Assembly: GCF_900104305.1 (NCBI RefSeq)
Contig: NZ_FNJC01000003.1
Coordinates: forward strand, 558,001 to 622,000
Length of the DNA stretch: 64,000 bases
Direction: 5' to 3'
Origin: Filomicrobium insigne
GTDB taxonomy: Bacteria > Pseudomonadota > Alphaproteobacteria > Rhizobiales > Hyphomicrobiaceae
Each line of letters opens with the position of its first letter. Position 1 is the first letter of the stretch. Shown here piece after piece: positions 41,391 through 51,369 of this stretch. The notes under the pieces were generated by a model. That model was not told where the DNA came from. It did no database searches and saw only the letters and a list, made by a program, of their open reading frames with translations. The position numbers were made by a program, and so were the translations under genes.

Positions 41391-42191
41391 ATGTTTGCCG
41401 ACCTACACATCTATCTGGGCGTTGCCCTTGCGGGCCTTGTCAGCTTCCTAAGTCCATGCGTCCTGCCGCTTGTGCCGCCTTACCTTGGGTATCTCGGTGG
41501 CACAACCATCGATCAGATGACGGCGGAAAAAGGCCTGGAAGCTCGGGTGTGGCGTCGCGTCGTGGCAGCCTCGATATTCTTTGTTCTGGGGTTCACCACC
41601 GTTTTTGTCGGCTTGGGCGCCGGCGCATCGGTTTTTGGTCAGCTCATCCAGGCACATAAGAGCACGCTATCGATGATCGCCGGTGTGGTGATCATTCTCT
41701 TCGGGCTTCATTTTCTCGGCATTTTCAAAATCCCGTTCCTGTACGCTGAAAAGCGCTACCATGCAGAAATGACAGGCGCGAGTTTCCTTGGCGCCTATCT
41801 GATTGGACTGGCATTCGCCTTTGGCTGGACCCCATGCGTCGGCCCTATTCTGGCAACTGTCCTCGCGGTCGCCGCCAATGAAGGGACACTTGGTGCCGGG
41901 GTCAGTCTACTTCTGGCTTATTCGCTAGGGCTTGGCGTGCCGTTCATCCTGGCAGCCGTCGCGATCCGACCATTCCTGTCATTCATGCAGCGCTTTCGTC
42001 GCCATCTTGGCGTCGTTGAAAAAGGAATGGGTGTGCTATTAGTGCTCACCGGCGTCCTGTTCCTAACTGGCTCCATGAATTTCTTCGGTCAATGGATGCT
42101 TGAAACATTCCCTTGGCTTGCACAGGTGGAAGCGTGGGCAACGCCGGATTCGTTGCAGCATGACATCATGAAGAAGAGCTTGGAGAATTGA
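41391..42191 (+). CDS. CcdA/SoxV-like thiol-disulfide membrane protein
   Basis: Six-helix membrane protein of the CcdA (DsbD-like) family that passes reductant from cytoplasmic thioredoxin to periplasmic partners, for cytochrome c maturation or, as SoxV, for the Sox system. The two redox cysteines are seen in SFLSPCVLPLVPPYLGY (residue about 22) and GWTPCVGPIL (residue about 146). The 266-residue product follows soxXA on the same strand, which favours a SoxV-like role, but CcdA for heme ligation cannot be excluded. Its TGA overlaps the thiD TTG start. Confidence 0.88.
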   Translation: MFADLHIYLGVALAGLVSFLSPCVLPLVPPYLGYLGGTTIDQMTAEKGLEARVWRRVVAASIFFVLGFTTVFVGLGAGASVFGQLIQAHKSTLSMIAGVVIILFGLHFLGIFKIPFLYAEKRYHAEMTGASFLGAYLIGLAFAFGWTPCVGPILATVLAVAANEGTLGAGVSLLLAYSLGLGVPFILAAVAIRPFLSFMQRFRRHLGVVEKGMGVLLVLTGVLFLTGSMNFFGQWMLETFPWLAQVEAWATPDSLQHDIMKKSLEN

Positions 42192-43018
42192 TCGACCACG
42201 CTAAGACGCCGGCCGTCGCTCTGACGATTGCAGGATCTGATAGTTCCGGGGGCGCCGGCATACAGGCCGACCTGAAGACCTTCACCGTTCTTGGGGTTTA
42301 CGGCGCTTCTGCGATTACTGCGCTTACCGCACAAAACACCGTTGGTGTTCGAGGAGTTCACACAACGCCGGTCGAGTTCCTCAAAGCGCAGATTGCCGCC
42401 GTCCTTGATGACTTGAAGGTCAATGCCAGCAAGATCGGAATGTTGGCCAACGCGGAAATCATCAAGACCGTCGCCGCCGCGATTGAGACCTACCGGCTTC
42501 ATCCCATTGTCCTTGATCCTGTCATGGTGGCGACGAGCGGCGATCGATTACTTGCAGCCGACGCAATCGCAGCGCTACGCGAAGAGCTAATCCCGCGCGT
42601 GGATCTGCTGACGCCGAACCTGATTGAAGCGGCCGATTTACTTCAAGAACAGCCGGTTGAAGACATCCATGCCGTTGAAGATCAGGCCCGCCGGCTCTTG
42701 AAGCTCGGCTGCGGCGCTGTGCTGATTAAAGGTGGTCACGGCAGCGGCGACGTCGCGATCGATCTATTGGTCGATAAAGCAGGCTGCCAGATCTTCGAGC
42801 GGCCGCGCCTCATAACGCAAAACACCCACGGCACTGGATGCACCCTGTCTGCAGCCATCACAGCCTATCTTGCGATGGGGCAAGACCTCAGAAGCGCGGT
42901 AGGATGTGCGAAAGAGTTTGTCTGGCATGCGCTGGAAAGCGCTACGCAGCAAAAGCTGGGGCACGGATCAGGCCCGCTTGACCACATGCACGCCCTTGGC
43001 ACGCGCACCTGCATGTGA
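42188..43018 (+). CDS. thiD: Hydroxymethylpyrimidine kinase / phosphomethylpyrimidine kinase
   Basis: Phosphorylates HMP and HMP-P for thiamine synthesis. The 276 residues begin with the conserved TIAGSDSSGGAGIQADLKT and contain the anion-hole/catalytic NTHGTGCTLSAAI near residue 214. No ATG precedes the conserved core, so the start is the TTG that overlaps the previous stop (TTGA). Thiamine diphosphate is the cofactor of transketolase encoded nearby, but no operon link is visible. Confidence 0.94.
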   Translation: MIDHAKTPAVALTIAGSDSSGGAGIQADLKTFTVLGVYGASAITALTAQNTVGVRGVHTTPVEFLKAQIAAVLDDLKVNASKIGMLANAEIIKTVAAAIETYRLHPIVLDPVMVATSGDRLLAADAIAALREELIPRVDLLTPNLIEAADLLQEQPVEDIHAVEDQARRLLKLGCGAVLIKGGHGSGDVAIDLLVDKAGCQIFERPRLITQNTHGTGCTLSAAITAYLAMGQDLRSAVGCAKEFVWHALESATQQKLGHGSGPLDHMHALGTRTCM

Positions 43019-43044
43019 CCTGTTTGCATCGCCGCCCAACCGCT

Positions 43045-43074
43045 TTGACACTAACTGTGCAGTTAGACTTGAAT
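43045..43074 (+). promoter_or_regulatory. Promoter with operator-like palindrome for a candidate small RNA
   Basis: A consensus -35 TTGACA (43045-43050) stands 18 bases before TTGAAT (43069-43074, four of six matches to the -10). The spacer is filled by a palindrome, CTAACTG-TG-CAGTTAG (43051-43066), in the place where a repressor would block RNA polymerase. Confidence 0.5.
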
Positions 43075-43080
43075 CTCCCG

Positions 43081-43221
43081 CACAATCCAGCAGATTAACC
43101 AGCGTCAGTTTCAGATCGCCAACGTAGATCTGATGGGGGCTGACGGGGGAGGCTGGGAGCGCCGAAAAGGCCGCACCTCGGCAAAGAAAGCCGGTTCGGA
43201 GATACTCCGGGCCGGCTTTTT
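43081..43221 (+). ncRNA. Candidate regulatory small RNA, about 140 nt
   Basis: This gap between thiD and the MFS gene has no open frame but has a complete transcription unit: promoter, structured body and terminator. The body has nested stems (43103-43108 with 43140-43145; 43111-43117 with 43127-43133, nine-base loop), a smaller stem (43161-43165 with 43178-43182), and ends in a strong hairpin with a T-run. It does not match tmRNA, 4.5S or RNase P words that I know. The 5' end is inferred from the promoter. Confidence 0.5.
43187..43221 (+). terminator. Terminator of the candidate small RNA
   Basis: AAAGCCGG (43187-43194) pairs with CCGGCTTT (43212-43219); a 5-bp inner stem CGGAG/CTCCG (43197-43201 with 43205-43209) closes an ATA loop. 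Five T end it (43217-43221). Confidence 0.85.
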
Positions 43222-43302
43222 ACATTAATTACAAATCGGGCCGTTTAATCTGGAACGTTATCCGATTTGGACGGATCGCCCGCGACACCTCACATTGTAA
43301 GC

Positions 43303-44535
43303 ATGCACCGTCCTGCAAAGCCCAAACCGCAAACTCCACCTCACCTGTCCACCGGCTATGCGGTGCGCGTCTCCGTTTTCTTCGGAGCCCTCTTTCTCAT
43401 CTACGGCGTATATCTCCCTTACATGCCGTTGTGGCTGAAGGGGCAAGGCCTCAGCGTCGGCCAGATCGCGATCATTACAGCCACGCCCTACATTCTGCGT
43501 GACCTCGTGACGCCAGCTGTCGCGTTCTATGCGGACCGGACAGCAAACCATCGCCGGACCATCATAATGCTCGCCTGGATCGGCGTGGCTGCGACGTTGG
43601 CACTAAGCCAGACGTCGGGGTTCTGGCCGATATTGATCTTCGCCGTTGCGACCTCGATAGCGATGACGACCACCATGCCGCTGAGCGAAGTGATCGCACT
43701 GCACGGCATGAAGACGACAGGTTACGACTATGGCCGCGTGCGTTTGTGGGGATCGCTGACGTTCGTCGTGGCCAACGTCGGCGCAGCGGAAGTCATTGCC
43801 CGAACAGGTAGCTCCAGTGTGGTTTGGATGCTGGCGGCAGCGTTCGCAATAACGTTGATAGCGGCGCATTTTCTTCCCAGAGCGGATCGCGATATGTCGC
43901 AAAGCGAAGGCACACACGCCTTGAGCTTAGGCATGGCCGCACGACTGGCTGTGACACCACTCTTCGTGTTGTTCCTCATAGCAGGAGGCACTGTTCAGGC
44001 CGCTCATGCAACCTATTACACCTTCGCGACCCTCCACTGGACAAGCCAGGGTATTACGCCGCTGATCATAGGAGCGCTCTGGGCATTGGGCGTAATCGCG
44101 GAAGTGGTGCTCTTCGCCTTTTCAGGTCGCGTCGTTGCCTGGATCGGCATTCGTGGCCTTCTCATCACGGCAGCCGCCAGCGCCGTCATCCGATGGACCG
44201 CCATGAGTGTTGATCCGCCGCTTTGGGCGCTTTTCCCGCTGCAACTTCTTCATGGCATGACATTCGGGGCCGCCCATATCGCTGCCATTCACTTCATGTC
44301 GCAAGCGGTACCCGAAAAATTGGCAGGTACGGCACAGGCGCTTTATGCGAGCGTGGGCATGGGGCTCGCGATGGCCATCGCGACACTCATCTCTGGTGTT
44401 CTTTATGAGCGCTTTGCCGGTGGCGCTTATCTCGGAATGGCTGGCCTTGCGGCGCTCGGGCTCATAGCCGCTTTGGCGATGGCACGTCTCTGGCGTGGTG
44501 GCTATGTCATTGAGCTCCACATCCAAAAAGCGTGA
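43303..44535 (+). CDS. MFS transporter, phenylpropionate/nucleoside permease-like
   Basis: Inner-membrane transporter of about 410 residues with roughly 12 hydrophobic helices. The N-terminal half begins YGVYLPYMPLWLKGQGLSVGQIA, and the KTTGYDYGRVRLWGS and GMTFGAAHIAAIHFM stretches resemble the 3-phenylpropionic acid transporter group (HcaT-like). The substrate cannot be deduced. The ATG chosen lacks a good ribosome binding site; a TTG 12 codons upstream is in frame. It is convergent with the Ala-Glu epimerase, with a 3-base gap, so a peptide- or amino-acid-related substrate is conceivable. Confidence 0.85.
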   Translation: MHRPAKPKPQTPPHLSTGYAVRVSVFFGALFLIYGVYLPYMPLWLKGQGLSVGQIAIITATPYILRDLVTPAVAFYADRTANHRRTIIMLAWIGVAATLALSQTSGFWPILIFAVATSIAMTTTMPLSEVIALHGMKTTGYDYGRVRLWGSLTFVVANVGAAEVIARTGSSSVVWMLAAAFAITLIAAHFLPRADRDMSQSEGTHALSLGMAARLAVTPLFVLFLIAGGTVQAAHATYYTFATLHWTSQGITPLIIGALWALGVIAEVVLFAFSGRVVAWIGIRGLLITAAASAVIRWTAMSVDPPLWALFPLQLLHGMTFGAAHIAAIHFMSQAVPEKLAGTAQALYASVGMGLAMAIATLISGVLYERFAGGAYLGMAGLAALGLIAALAMARLWRGGYVIELHIQKA

Positions 44536-44538
44536 TCA

Positions 44539-45519
44539 TCAGCCCCACAAATCGGGAGACGCGGGCGTGACCCAACCATCGCGAATGGCAAGTCCGTGCG
44601 GCCGGTCTTCGGCCAGGAGCAAGGGACCATCGAGATCGACCCAATCTGCCCCTTGCGCAAGGATTAGGGCAGGAGCCACGGCCAACGACGTCGCCACCAT
44701 TGATCCGACCATAATCTTGAAACGCTTTGCGCGGGCGGCATCTCGCATCGTCAACGCTTCGGTAAGTCCCCCGGCCTTGTCGAGTTTGATATTGACCGCG
44801 TCGTAGCATCCGACAAGTCGGCCGAGATCGGAAGATGTCAGCGCGCTTTCATCAGCGCAAACAGCCACGGGTCGTTGAACCTGGCTCAGAACGTTATCGC
44901 GACCCGCTGGCAACGGCTGCTCGATCAACTCAACGCCGACATCCGCCGCAACGGCCATCAAGCCGGAGAGCGCGTCAACAGCCCATCCCTCGTTCGCATC
45001 GATGATCATGCGGGCGTCAGGTCGAGCGTCACGCACGGCGCGCATGCGCTCAGCGTCACCATCTGCACCCAACTTGAGCTTGAGAATATTCAGATGCGCC
45101 ACGCGTCGGGCTTGCTCCGCCATCGCAGACGGGCTGTCCAGCGACAGCGTGTAGGCTGTCTCCACCGGCCGAACCTCGGGCACGCCAGCCAATTCGGAGA
45201 CAGCAACGCCCGCACGTTTGGCTTCAAAATCCCAGAAAGCACAATCTAACGCATTACGCGCTGCGCCCGCTGGCATCGCGGATTGTAGCTCTTCGCGACT
45301 GCGAGCATGACACGACTTGATCAGATTAAGTGATGCTTCGACGTCTTCTCCGTAGCGCGCATAAGGCACGGCCTCACCGCGCCCGCAGACCTCGCCGTCA
45401 CTAATATGGGCAACGATGACACGCGCTTCGGTTTTAGCGCCGCGGGAGATGACGAATGCTTGCGCAAGCCGCCAATCCTCTGCTGCGGCATCAATGCGAA
45501 GCTTGCCATTGTCCGCCAT
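44539..45519 (-). CDS. Dipeptide epimerase (L-Ala-D/L-Glu epimerase type)
   Basis: Enolase-superfamily enzyme that epimerises L-Ala-D-Glu to L-Ala-L-Glu during murein peptide recycling, or a related dipeptide. The 326 residues have the N-terminal capping domain and the barrel residues of the muconate-lactonising group: the KxK motif in ILKLKLG, metal ligands in IIDANEGW, EQPLPAG and CADES, and the second catalytic Lys in NIKLDKAGG. Substrate specificity is inferred from the family; other dipeptides are possible. Confidence 0.88.
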   Translation of the reverse strand: MADNGKLRIDAAAEDWRLAQAFVISRGAKTEARVIVAHISDGEVCGRGEAVPYARYGEDVEASLNLIKSCHARSREELQSAMPAGAARNALDCAFWDFEAKRAGVAVSELAGVPEVRPVETAYTLSLDSPSAMAEQARRVAHLNILKLKLGADGDAERMRAVRDARPDARMIIDANEGWAVDALSGLMAVAADVGVELIEQPLPAGRDNVLSQVQRPVAVCADESALTSSDLGRLVGCYDAVNIKLDKAGGLTEALTMRDAARAKRFKIMVGSMVATSLAVAPALILAQGADWVDLDGPLLLAEDRPHGLAIRDGWVTPASPDLWG

Positions 45520-45578
45520 GAGGCTAGGAAATCCGAATTTGGTCCAGCTGAAGCAGAGACGCGATTACGGCAACGGAC

Positions 45579-48500
45579 TTAACCCAGCCGCCCGCTCGCA
45601 TGACCAAGGAATAGATACACCCGGCCCATCTCAGAGACGAGATGGCTTTGCAAAAGTCGCCCGCTGGGATCACGCTGTTCGGCGTCGCGCAGCGTGCGCT
45701 CGAAGTCTACCAGGAACCGGCTCACGGCTTGCTGTAGCTCCGCGTCGGAATGGTAGCGGCGAGACAGCTCATCGAATGCAGACCGCGCAGCGCCATTGTA
45801 CATGCTCGGTACCATGATGCCACGCTGGCCGGCGCGCAAACGTTGCCAGACGGCTGACGCGGTTGCCGGGTCGATTGCGTGCACCATCAGTTCGACATCT
45901 GGAAGCACAGGGCCACTGCGAGGTGCGACCGGGGCAGCCTCATGAGGTGCGCTAGCTTCTTCTTCTACCGAAGCGCGCTTGAGCAGATCTCCTAGAGCCC
46001 AGCGATCGCCCCCAGCATCATACTGTGAAGGCGAAGAACCTGTAGCTACGGGGAGGTTTGTACCACCGCCTTGCCGGGCAGGACCGCCAGGCTGTTGCGA
46101 ATGGCCCTGAGCCGGGGTATGCGCGGTTTGAACTTGTGATTGCATTTCTCGCGCGAGGCTCGACGTAAGGCTCGAAAGTTGGCGCTCTGAAGCGAGCCGA
46201 CGTTCTCCCCCAGCTTCACCGGGCCGGGCGGCATTTTGCGGTGTCGAGACGTCGCGCTGAGAGGCTTCCCGCGTCGTGAGCTGAGACAATTGCTCGAGGG
46301 CACGCAGCTGGTCTTGCAGCGCCCGGCGCATAGCCTCCGCACTCTCTTTTGTGCTCGTGGGAATGCTGGCGAGTTCCGCTTGTAAACGCGCCTGTTCTTC
46401 CTCGATAGCCTGCGTGGCTTGCTGCGCGCGTTCCCGCAATTTCTCGGAGCTCACATCGAACTGCGTTGACAGGTTGCCGAGATGTGAGGTGACTTCGCGA
46501 GAGACTGTCGAAAAGCGCTTGCGAAGGTCCTGCAGCGCGCGCGTGCTTTCTGCGTCGGCTTCGGCCTTGAAGCGCCGAATGTCCTCCATGGCAGCGCGCT
46601 GTTGGGTCTCCGTACCCTTGCGCAATTGCTCCGCAGTTTCTCGGGCGCGGGCATCGGCTTCATTGAGTGAGCCGACGAGCGTCGTCGAGTAGCCTTCGAT
46701 GAAGTTGGAGAATTCGTCAGCTTTCCCTGATAGACGGTCGAGCGTATCGGAAAGCTCCGTGTGCCGCAGCTGCAGCGTGGAATCGATCTTGTGGTTCGCA
46801 CTCTCCAACGCATTGGCCGCACGCATAATGGATTGGCCCTGGTTTTCGAAGCGATTGGTAACCGTGTTGATCTGGCCGAGCAGATTCTCCGATACGTTCT
46901 TGAGGAGATCCGACTGGTTCGCGAGCCCCTCGATCGCCTTGAGAGACTGGCGCGTGATGTTCTCGCTCGAACGGCGAACAGCGTTAATGCCTTGGGCCAG
47001 CGAGTCGTCGAAGTCGGCCGATTGCCGGGAGATCGTTTCGCGGAACGTTTTGGCGTGCGCATCGAGCGCAGTTGTCAGTGCATGAGCACGTTCACCCACC
47101 GCCTCGTCGATGGCTGACGTACTGCGCATGACGGACTCGTCAAACAAGCGCAGGCGCTCATTGAACGCATTGTCCAATGCGCGTGTACGTTGAACAAGCT
47201 GCGTGTCGAGAGCCTGGGCGCGATTTGAAAGCGTCGTGTCCAGCGCACGCGCGTATTCCTCAAACACCGCCTGGAGATTGTCGGTCCTTGTCGCAATCGA
47301 CTCGTCGAGCGATGACATGTAATCGTCGAAAGCCTGCTGCATCTGCTCAGTACGCGAGCCCAACGCGGCAGCAAGACCAGCCGTGTAGTCCTCCAGCATA
47401 CCCTGCATTTTTTGGCTGGTGTCGCCGAGGGTACTGCCGAGCTTGTCCGTATGATGCTCCAACGCGCCGCGGATTTCCTCCGAACGCGTGCCCAACGTGG
47501 CTCCAAGCTCCTTGGAGTGCTCTGCGAGAACTTCCTGAAGCTGCTCCGTTCGTGACGTCAGCGCGCTATCAAGAGCGGTCGTATACTGACCGATGACACC
47601 CTTAACTTCTTCTGCACGGGCACCAAGCGAAGTTTCCAACTTGCCTGCACTTTGGGCCAGGGACGATTCGAGACTCGTCAGGTTTTCTCCTGCACCCTGG
47701 ATGATCGAAGCAAGCTTTGTCTGTTGTGCCGAAAGGCTCTCAATCAGAGCTGGAACCTCAGAACCCAGGGCCCGCAAGGTCACCGCAAAGTCGTCCCCCG
47801 TGCGAACAAGCGCACCGCGCTCGCTGGACAACTCGTTGATCAAACCACGAATTTTCTGTTCGTTCTCTTCGTAAGAGCGCTCCAGAGCCGTAACTTCGTT
47901 ATGGACAAGCGCTTCCAATTCACCAGCGCGGCCCAGAGCACGGCTCACGGCGTCGTTCATGAAGGAGACCTGCCGGCGCACAGCCTGCCCCAACGACGCT
48001 ACCGATTGCTCAGCCATGCGGTCGGGTTCGGCAAGCCGCACCGCCACTTCCGCCATGGTTGAGGAGCGCAAACGCAATTCCTCTGAGCGCCACGCCAAAA
48101 GCGCGAGGAACCAGATTACGGCGATCGGAACCGCTACAGCCGTAAGCATCAGGAAGGTTGTGGGCTTGGAGAGCACGCGCAGCAGCGTCTCACCTTGGTC
48201 AAGGTCTGCTGACAGCGTCAACCAAAGGAACGCCGTTCCCAACACGACCCATACGACACTTGCGATGGTCGCGTACTTGAAGGGCTTTGATGATGGCGTC
48301 TGCTGGAGTGCGAAGATAAGCCCGCCGATAGACGGCGCATCATCGTTGGCCGCCATACGGCCACGGACGGGACCAGCGGGGCGCCGGCGCGCAGCACGCC
48401 GGCGAGGAGCCGTCTCCGGATCCTCCCGCTTTGGCGCAGCCGAGCTGGATGCGTCAGGCGCATCCTGGAGTGGCGGCGGAAGCGGCGGCTTCGCCGGCGC

Positions 48501-48785
48501 GTCGTCGCCCTCGGATGGAGAATTCTTTGGCAGAGATGTTTCGGATTTCGCCGCCGCTGCGGAAACTGAATTGGTCATAGGCGAGTCGGAAACATCCTTA
48601 GTTTCACCGGGGTTGAACTCCCCGGTTGGAATGGGCAGAGGCGGCGGCAGGGATACGGCAGTATTGCCAACCGTAGCCGAACTCACCGTAGCCAATCGCG
48701 CCTCTAGGCTTGATGAGCGTGGTTTGCCGGCGTCGGCCTTTGCCGCGCCTGAACCCTTGAGGTTATTTTGCTTGTCTTTTGCCAT
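45579..48785 (-). CDS. Large coiled-coil membrane protein with 22-residue repeats (GPR/RgsE-like)
   Basis: 1068 residues. A Pro/Ser/Lys-rich cytoplasmic N-terminus (1-165) is followed by two membrane helices (about 170-192 and 206-230) and a long helical region. Residues 384-603 are ten consecutive 22-residue units without gaps (for example GATLGTRSEEIRG, AAALGSRTEQMQQ, DESIATRTDNLQA), like the 22-mers of apolipoproteins. The tail ends with a compact domain (EMGRVYLFLGHASGRLG). The layout resembles growth-pole-ring proteins (GPR/RgsE) of Rhizobiales, though those are larger; the assignment is an inference. It is divergent from the Hpt gene. Confidence 0.85.
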   Translation of the reverse strand: MAKDKQNNLKGSGAAKADAGKPRSSSLEARLATVSSATVGNTAVSLPPPLPIPTGEFNPGETKDVSDSPMTNSVSAAAAKSETSLPKNSPSEGDDAPAKPPLPPPLQDAPDASSSAAPKREDPETAPRRRAARRRPAGPVRGRMAANDDAPSIGGLIFALQQTPSSKPFKYATIASVVWVVLGTAFLWLTLSADLDQGETLLRVLSKPTTFLMLTAVAVPIAVIWFLALLAWRSEELRLRSSTMAEVAVRLAEPDRMAEQSVASLGQAVRRQVSFMNDAVSRALGRAGELEALVHNEVTALERSYEENEQKIRGLINELSSERGALVRTGDDFAVTLRALGSEVPALIESLSAQQTKLASIIQGAGENLTSLESSLAQSAGKLETSLGARAEEVKGVIGQYTTALDSALTSRTEQLQEVLAEHSKELGATLGTRSEEIRGALEHHTDKLGSTLGDTSQKMQGMLEDYTAGLAAALGSRTEQMQQAFDDYMSSLDESIATRTDNLQAVFEEYARALDTTLSNRAQALDTQLVQRTRALDNAFNERLRLFDESVMRSTSAIDEAVGERAHALTTALDAHAKTFRETISRQSADFDDSLAQGINAVRRSSENITRQSLKAIEGLANQSDLLKNVSENLLGQINTVTNRFENQGQSIMRAANALESANHKIDSTLQLRHTELSDTLDRLSGKADEFSNFIEGYSTTLVGSLNEADARARETAEQLRKGTETQQRAAMEDIRRFKAEADAESTRALQDLRKRFSTVSREVTSHLGNLSTQFDVSSEKLRERAQQATQAIEEEQARLQAELASIPTSTKESAEAMRRALQDQLRALEQLSQLTTREASQRDVSTPQNAARPGEAGGERRLASERQLSSLTSSLAREMQSQVQTAHTPAQGHSQQPGGPARQGGGTNLPVATGSSPSQYDAGGDRWALGDLLKRASVEEEASAPHEAAPVAPRSGPVLPDVELMVHAIDPATASAVWQRLRAGQRGIMVPSMYNGAARSAFDELSRRYHSDAELQQAVSRFLVDFERTLRDAEQRDPSGRLLQSHLVSEMGRVYLFLGHASGRLG
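46977..47636 (-). repeat. Ten 22-codon tandem repeats
   Basis: Protein-level repeats of exactly 22 residues each, ten in register without insertion. Each has a hydrophobic residue at positions 4, 11, 15 and 22 and usually Arg, Ser or Thr at 7-8. The DNA has diverged, so these are old duplications. Confidence 0.8.
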
Positions 48786-49136
48786 CCGCCCGTCCGAATG
48801 GAATCGCAGTCCCTCAGCAATCCCTCACGAAGCAGGATAGTCAATCAGCCAGACAGGCTCAAACAGCTTGTCGTGGTTGTACGCAGACGAATCTCGCCAT
48901 GCACCTGAAGAACGCCCCACTCACACACCCCGTTAAAGTTTGAGTCTAGGAGGAATTTTGGGCAAAACCAAGATTATCCACGACTCCTTGGAGCAGACCC
49001 ACAGTTAATGAAATCTACACCAGAGCACCCAAAATTGCGCAATCTCGTTTACCAGAAGTTACCAAACACGCGGCATGCTCCTCTAAATTGATGGTCCGCT
49101 TGAAGGCCTCCCAACCCTGCACCGAAGTGGAAGCGA
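48786..49136 (+). other. Divergent intergenic region, no gene recognised
   Basis: It should hold the promoters of the coiled-coil gene and the Hpt gene. I saw no open frame with family resemblance, no terminator and no clear repeat. The region is more AT-rich than its flanks. Confidence 0.5.
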
Positions 49137-49505
49137 ATGAGAGGCCGAGCGTCTATGTCTCCTTTGGATGACACACCCTCCCCAGCGATAGATCTCGCAT
49201 TTTTGCAGCGTTACACGCTCGGCGATGCAGATCTTCAAAAAGAAATACTTGAGTTGTTTGCTGCACAACTCGAAACATCTCTCGGCAAACTGAAAAGTGC
49301 CGAAACGGCGCAGGAGTGGCTACGCGCCGCCCATACCTTGAAAGGTTCGGCACGGACGGTCGGTGCTGGATCACTTGCAGATTCCGCTCAAGCCGCTGAA
49401 TCGATTTCTGACCCTTCCGATCCGGACAGTCGCCATAAAGCCTTCGTGGTCATCGAGCGCGAGGCTCAAGCCGTTGCGGCCTTCCTCAGCGCACATAGAC
49501 CGTAA
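49137..49505 (+). CDS. Histidine phosphotransfer (Hpt) domain protein
   Basis: Single-domain phosphorelay protein of 122 residues. The phospho-accepting histidine is His66 in AAHTLKGSARTVGA, on the four-helix bundle typical of Hpt domains. It may pass phosphate between a hybrid kinase and a response regulator; ChpT is a different fold, so this is not ChpT. No kinase or regulator gene is adjacent. The start may also be the ATG at 49155, which has AGAGG upstream. A SixA-like phosphatase, which could act on Hpt proteins, is encoded elsewhere in the window. Confidence 0.85.
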   Translation: MRGRASMSPLDDTPSPAIDLAFLQRYTLGDADLQKEILELFAAQLETSLGKLKSAETAQEWLRAAHTLKGSARTVGAGSLADSAQAAESISDPSDPDSRHKAFVVIEREAQAVAAFLSAHRP

Positions 49506-49707
49506 AAATCACACCGCTCAGCAGCGCGCCATGCCGCCGCGCCGGCCGTCGTTGGACTTGATGTCAGGGCCATCGGCCGTTAAGTGTGGAGCAAGTCTTC
49601 CCAAGCTTATTTGCGCTGTTACCCGTCCGCTGGTTGCGTGTGGCGACAGGAGCGGCGCGCATCCGTGTGATCCTCAGTCTTAAACCGAATGGAGCCCGTG
49701 CCCGGTT

Positions 49708-50028
49708 ATGGCGAAAATTACGTTCATCCAGCCCGATGGCAGCACTCAGGTCGTCGAGGCGACGCCAGGAACCACGGTGATGGAGGCAGCCAAACTGAAC
49801 GGCGTGCCTGGAATTGAGGCTGAATGCGGTGGAGCCTGCGCCTGCGCGACCTGCCATGTCTACGTTTCTGACGATTGGCGCGAGCAGGTTGGCGCACCTT
49901 CGGAGATGGAAGAGGATATGCTCGACTTCGCCTTCGATGTCCGCGAGTCGAGCCGCCTGAGCTGTCAAATAAAGGTGACGGATGCATTGGATGGACTTGT
50001 GCTTTCTGTCCCCGCCAAGCAATTTTGA
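49708..50028 (+). CDS. [2Fe-2S] ferredoxin, adrenodoxin type
   Basis: Small electron carrier of 106 residues. Cluster ligands are Cys40, Cys46, Cys49 (C-x5-C-x2-C in CGGACACATC) and Cys86 (RLSCQI). The pattern is that of ISC-type or P450-partner ferredoxins (FdxB family), not plant type. It is followed after 65 bases by a ferredoxin reductase on the same strand, so the two are a probable redox pair. Confidence 0.95.
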   Translation: MAKITFIQPDGSTQVVEATPGTTVMEAAKLNGVPGIEAECGGACACATCHVYVSDDWREQVGAPSEMEEDMLDFAFDVRESSRLSCQIKVTDALDGLVLSVPAKQF

Positions 50029-50045
50029 TCTCATCCGCGATGTGA

Positions 50046-51143
<1,098 letters not shown>

Positions 51144-51369
51144 AGGGCCAGCCCCGTACGAGCCCGCTCCGTACTAAGTCGGCAGTTCCGGAAAATATCC
51201 CGGGTAACGGTTTATTTTTGTCCACTCAAAACAAAGCTATTAGTCAAATTCGCTCGCACTGGTGGGCATCCGCGTCTCCGTGAACTACTTGTGGAAGGGA
51301 CGAACGAGTTCTTTCCGAAGGCGGATCACGCGGTTCATGGTCTTTGCAAACAGAACAATCGGCGATGCG

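Noticed and set aside
40493-41410. Open frame of 305 codons opposite soxA
   Set aside because: Covers the heme motifs of soxA on the wrong strand and shows no family.
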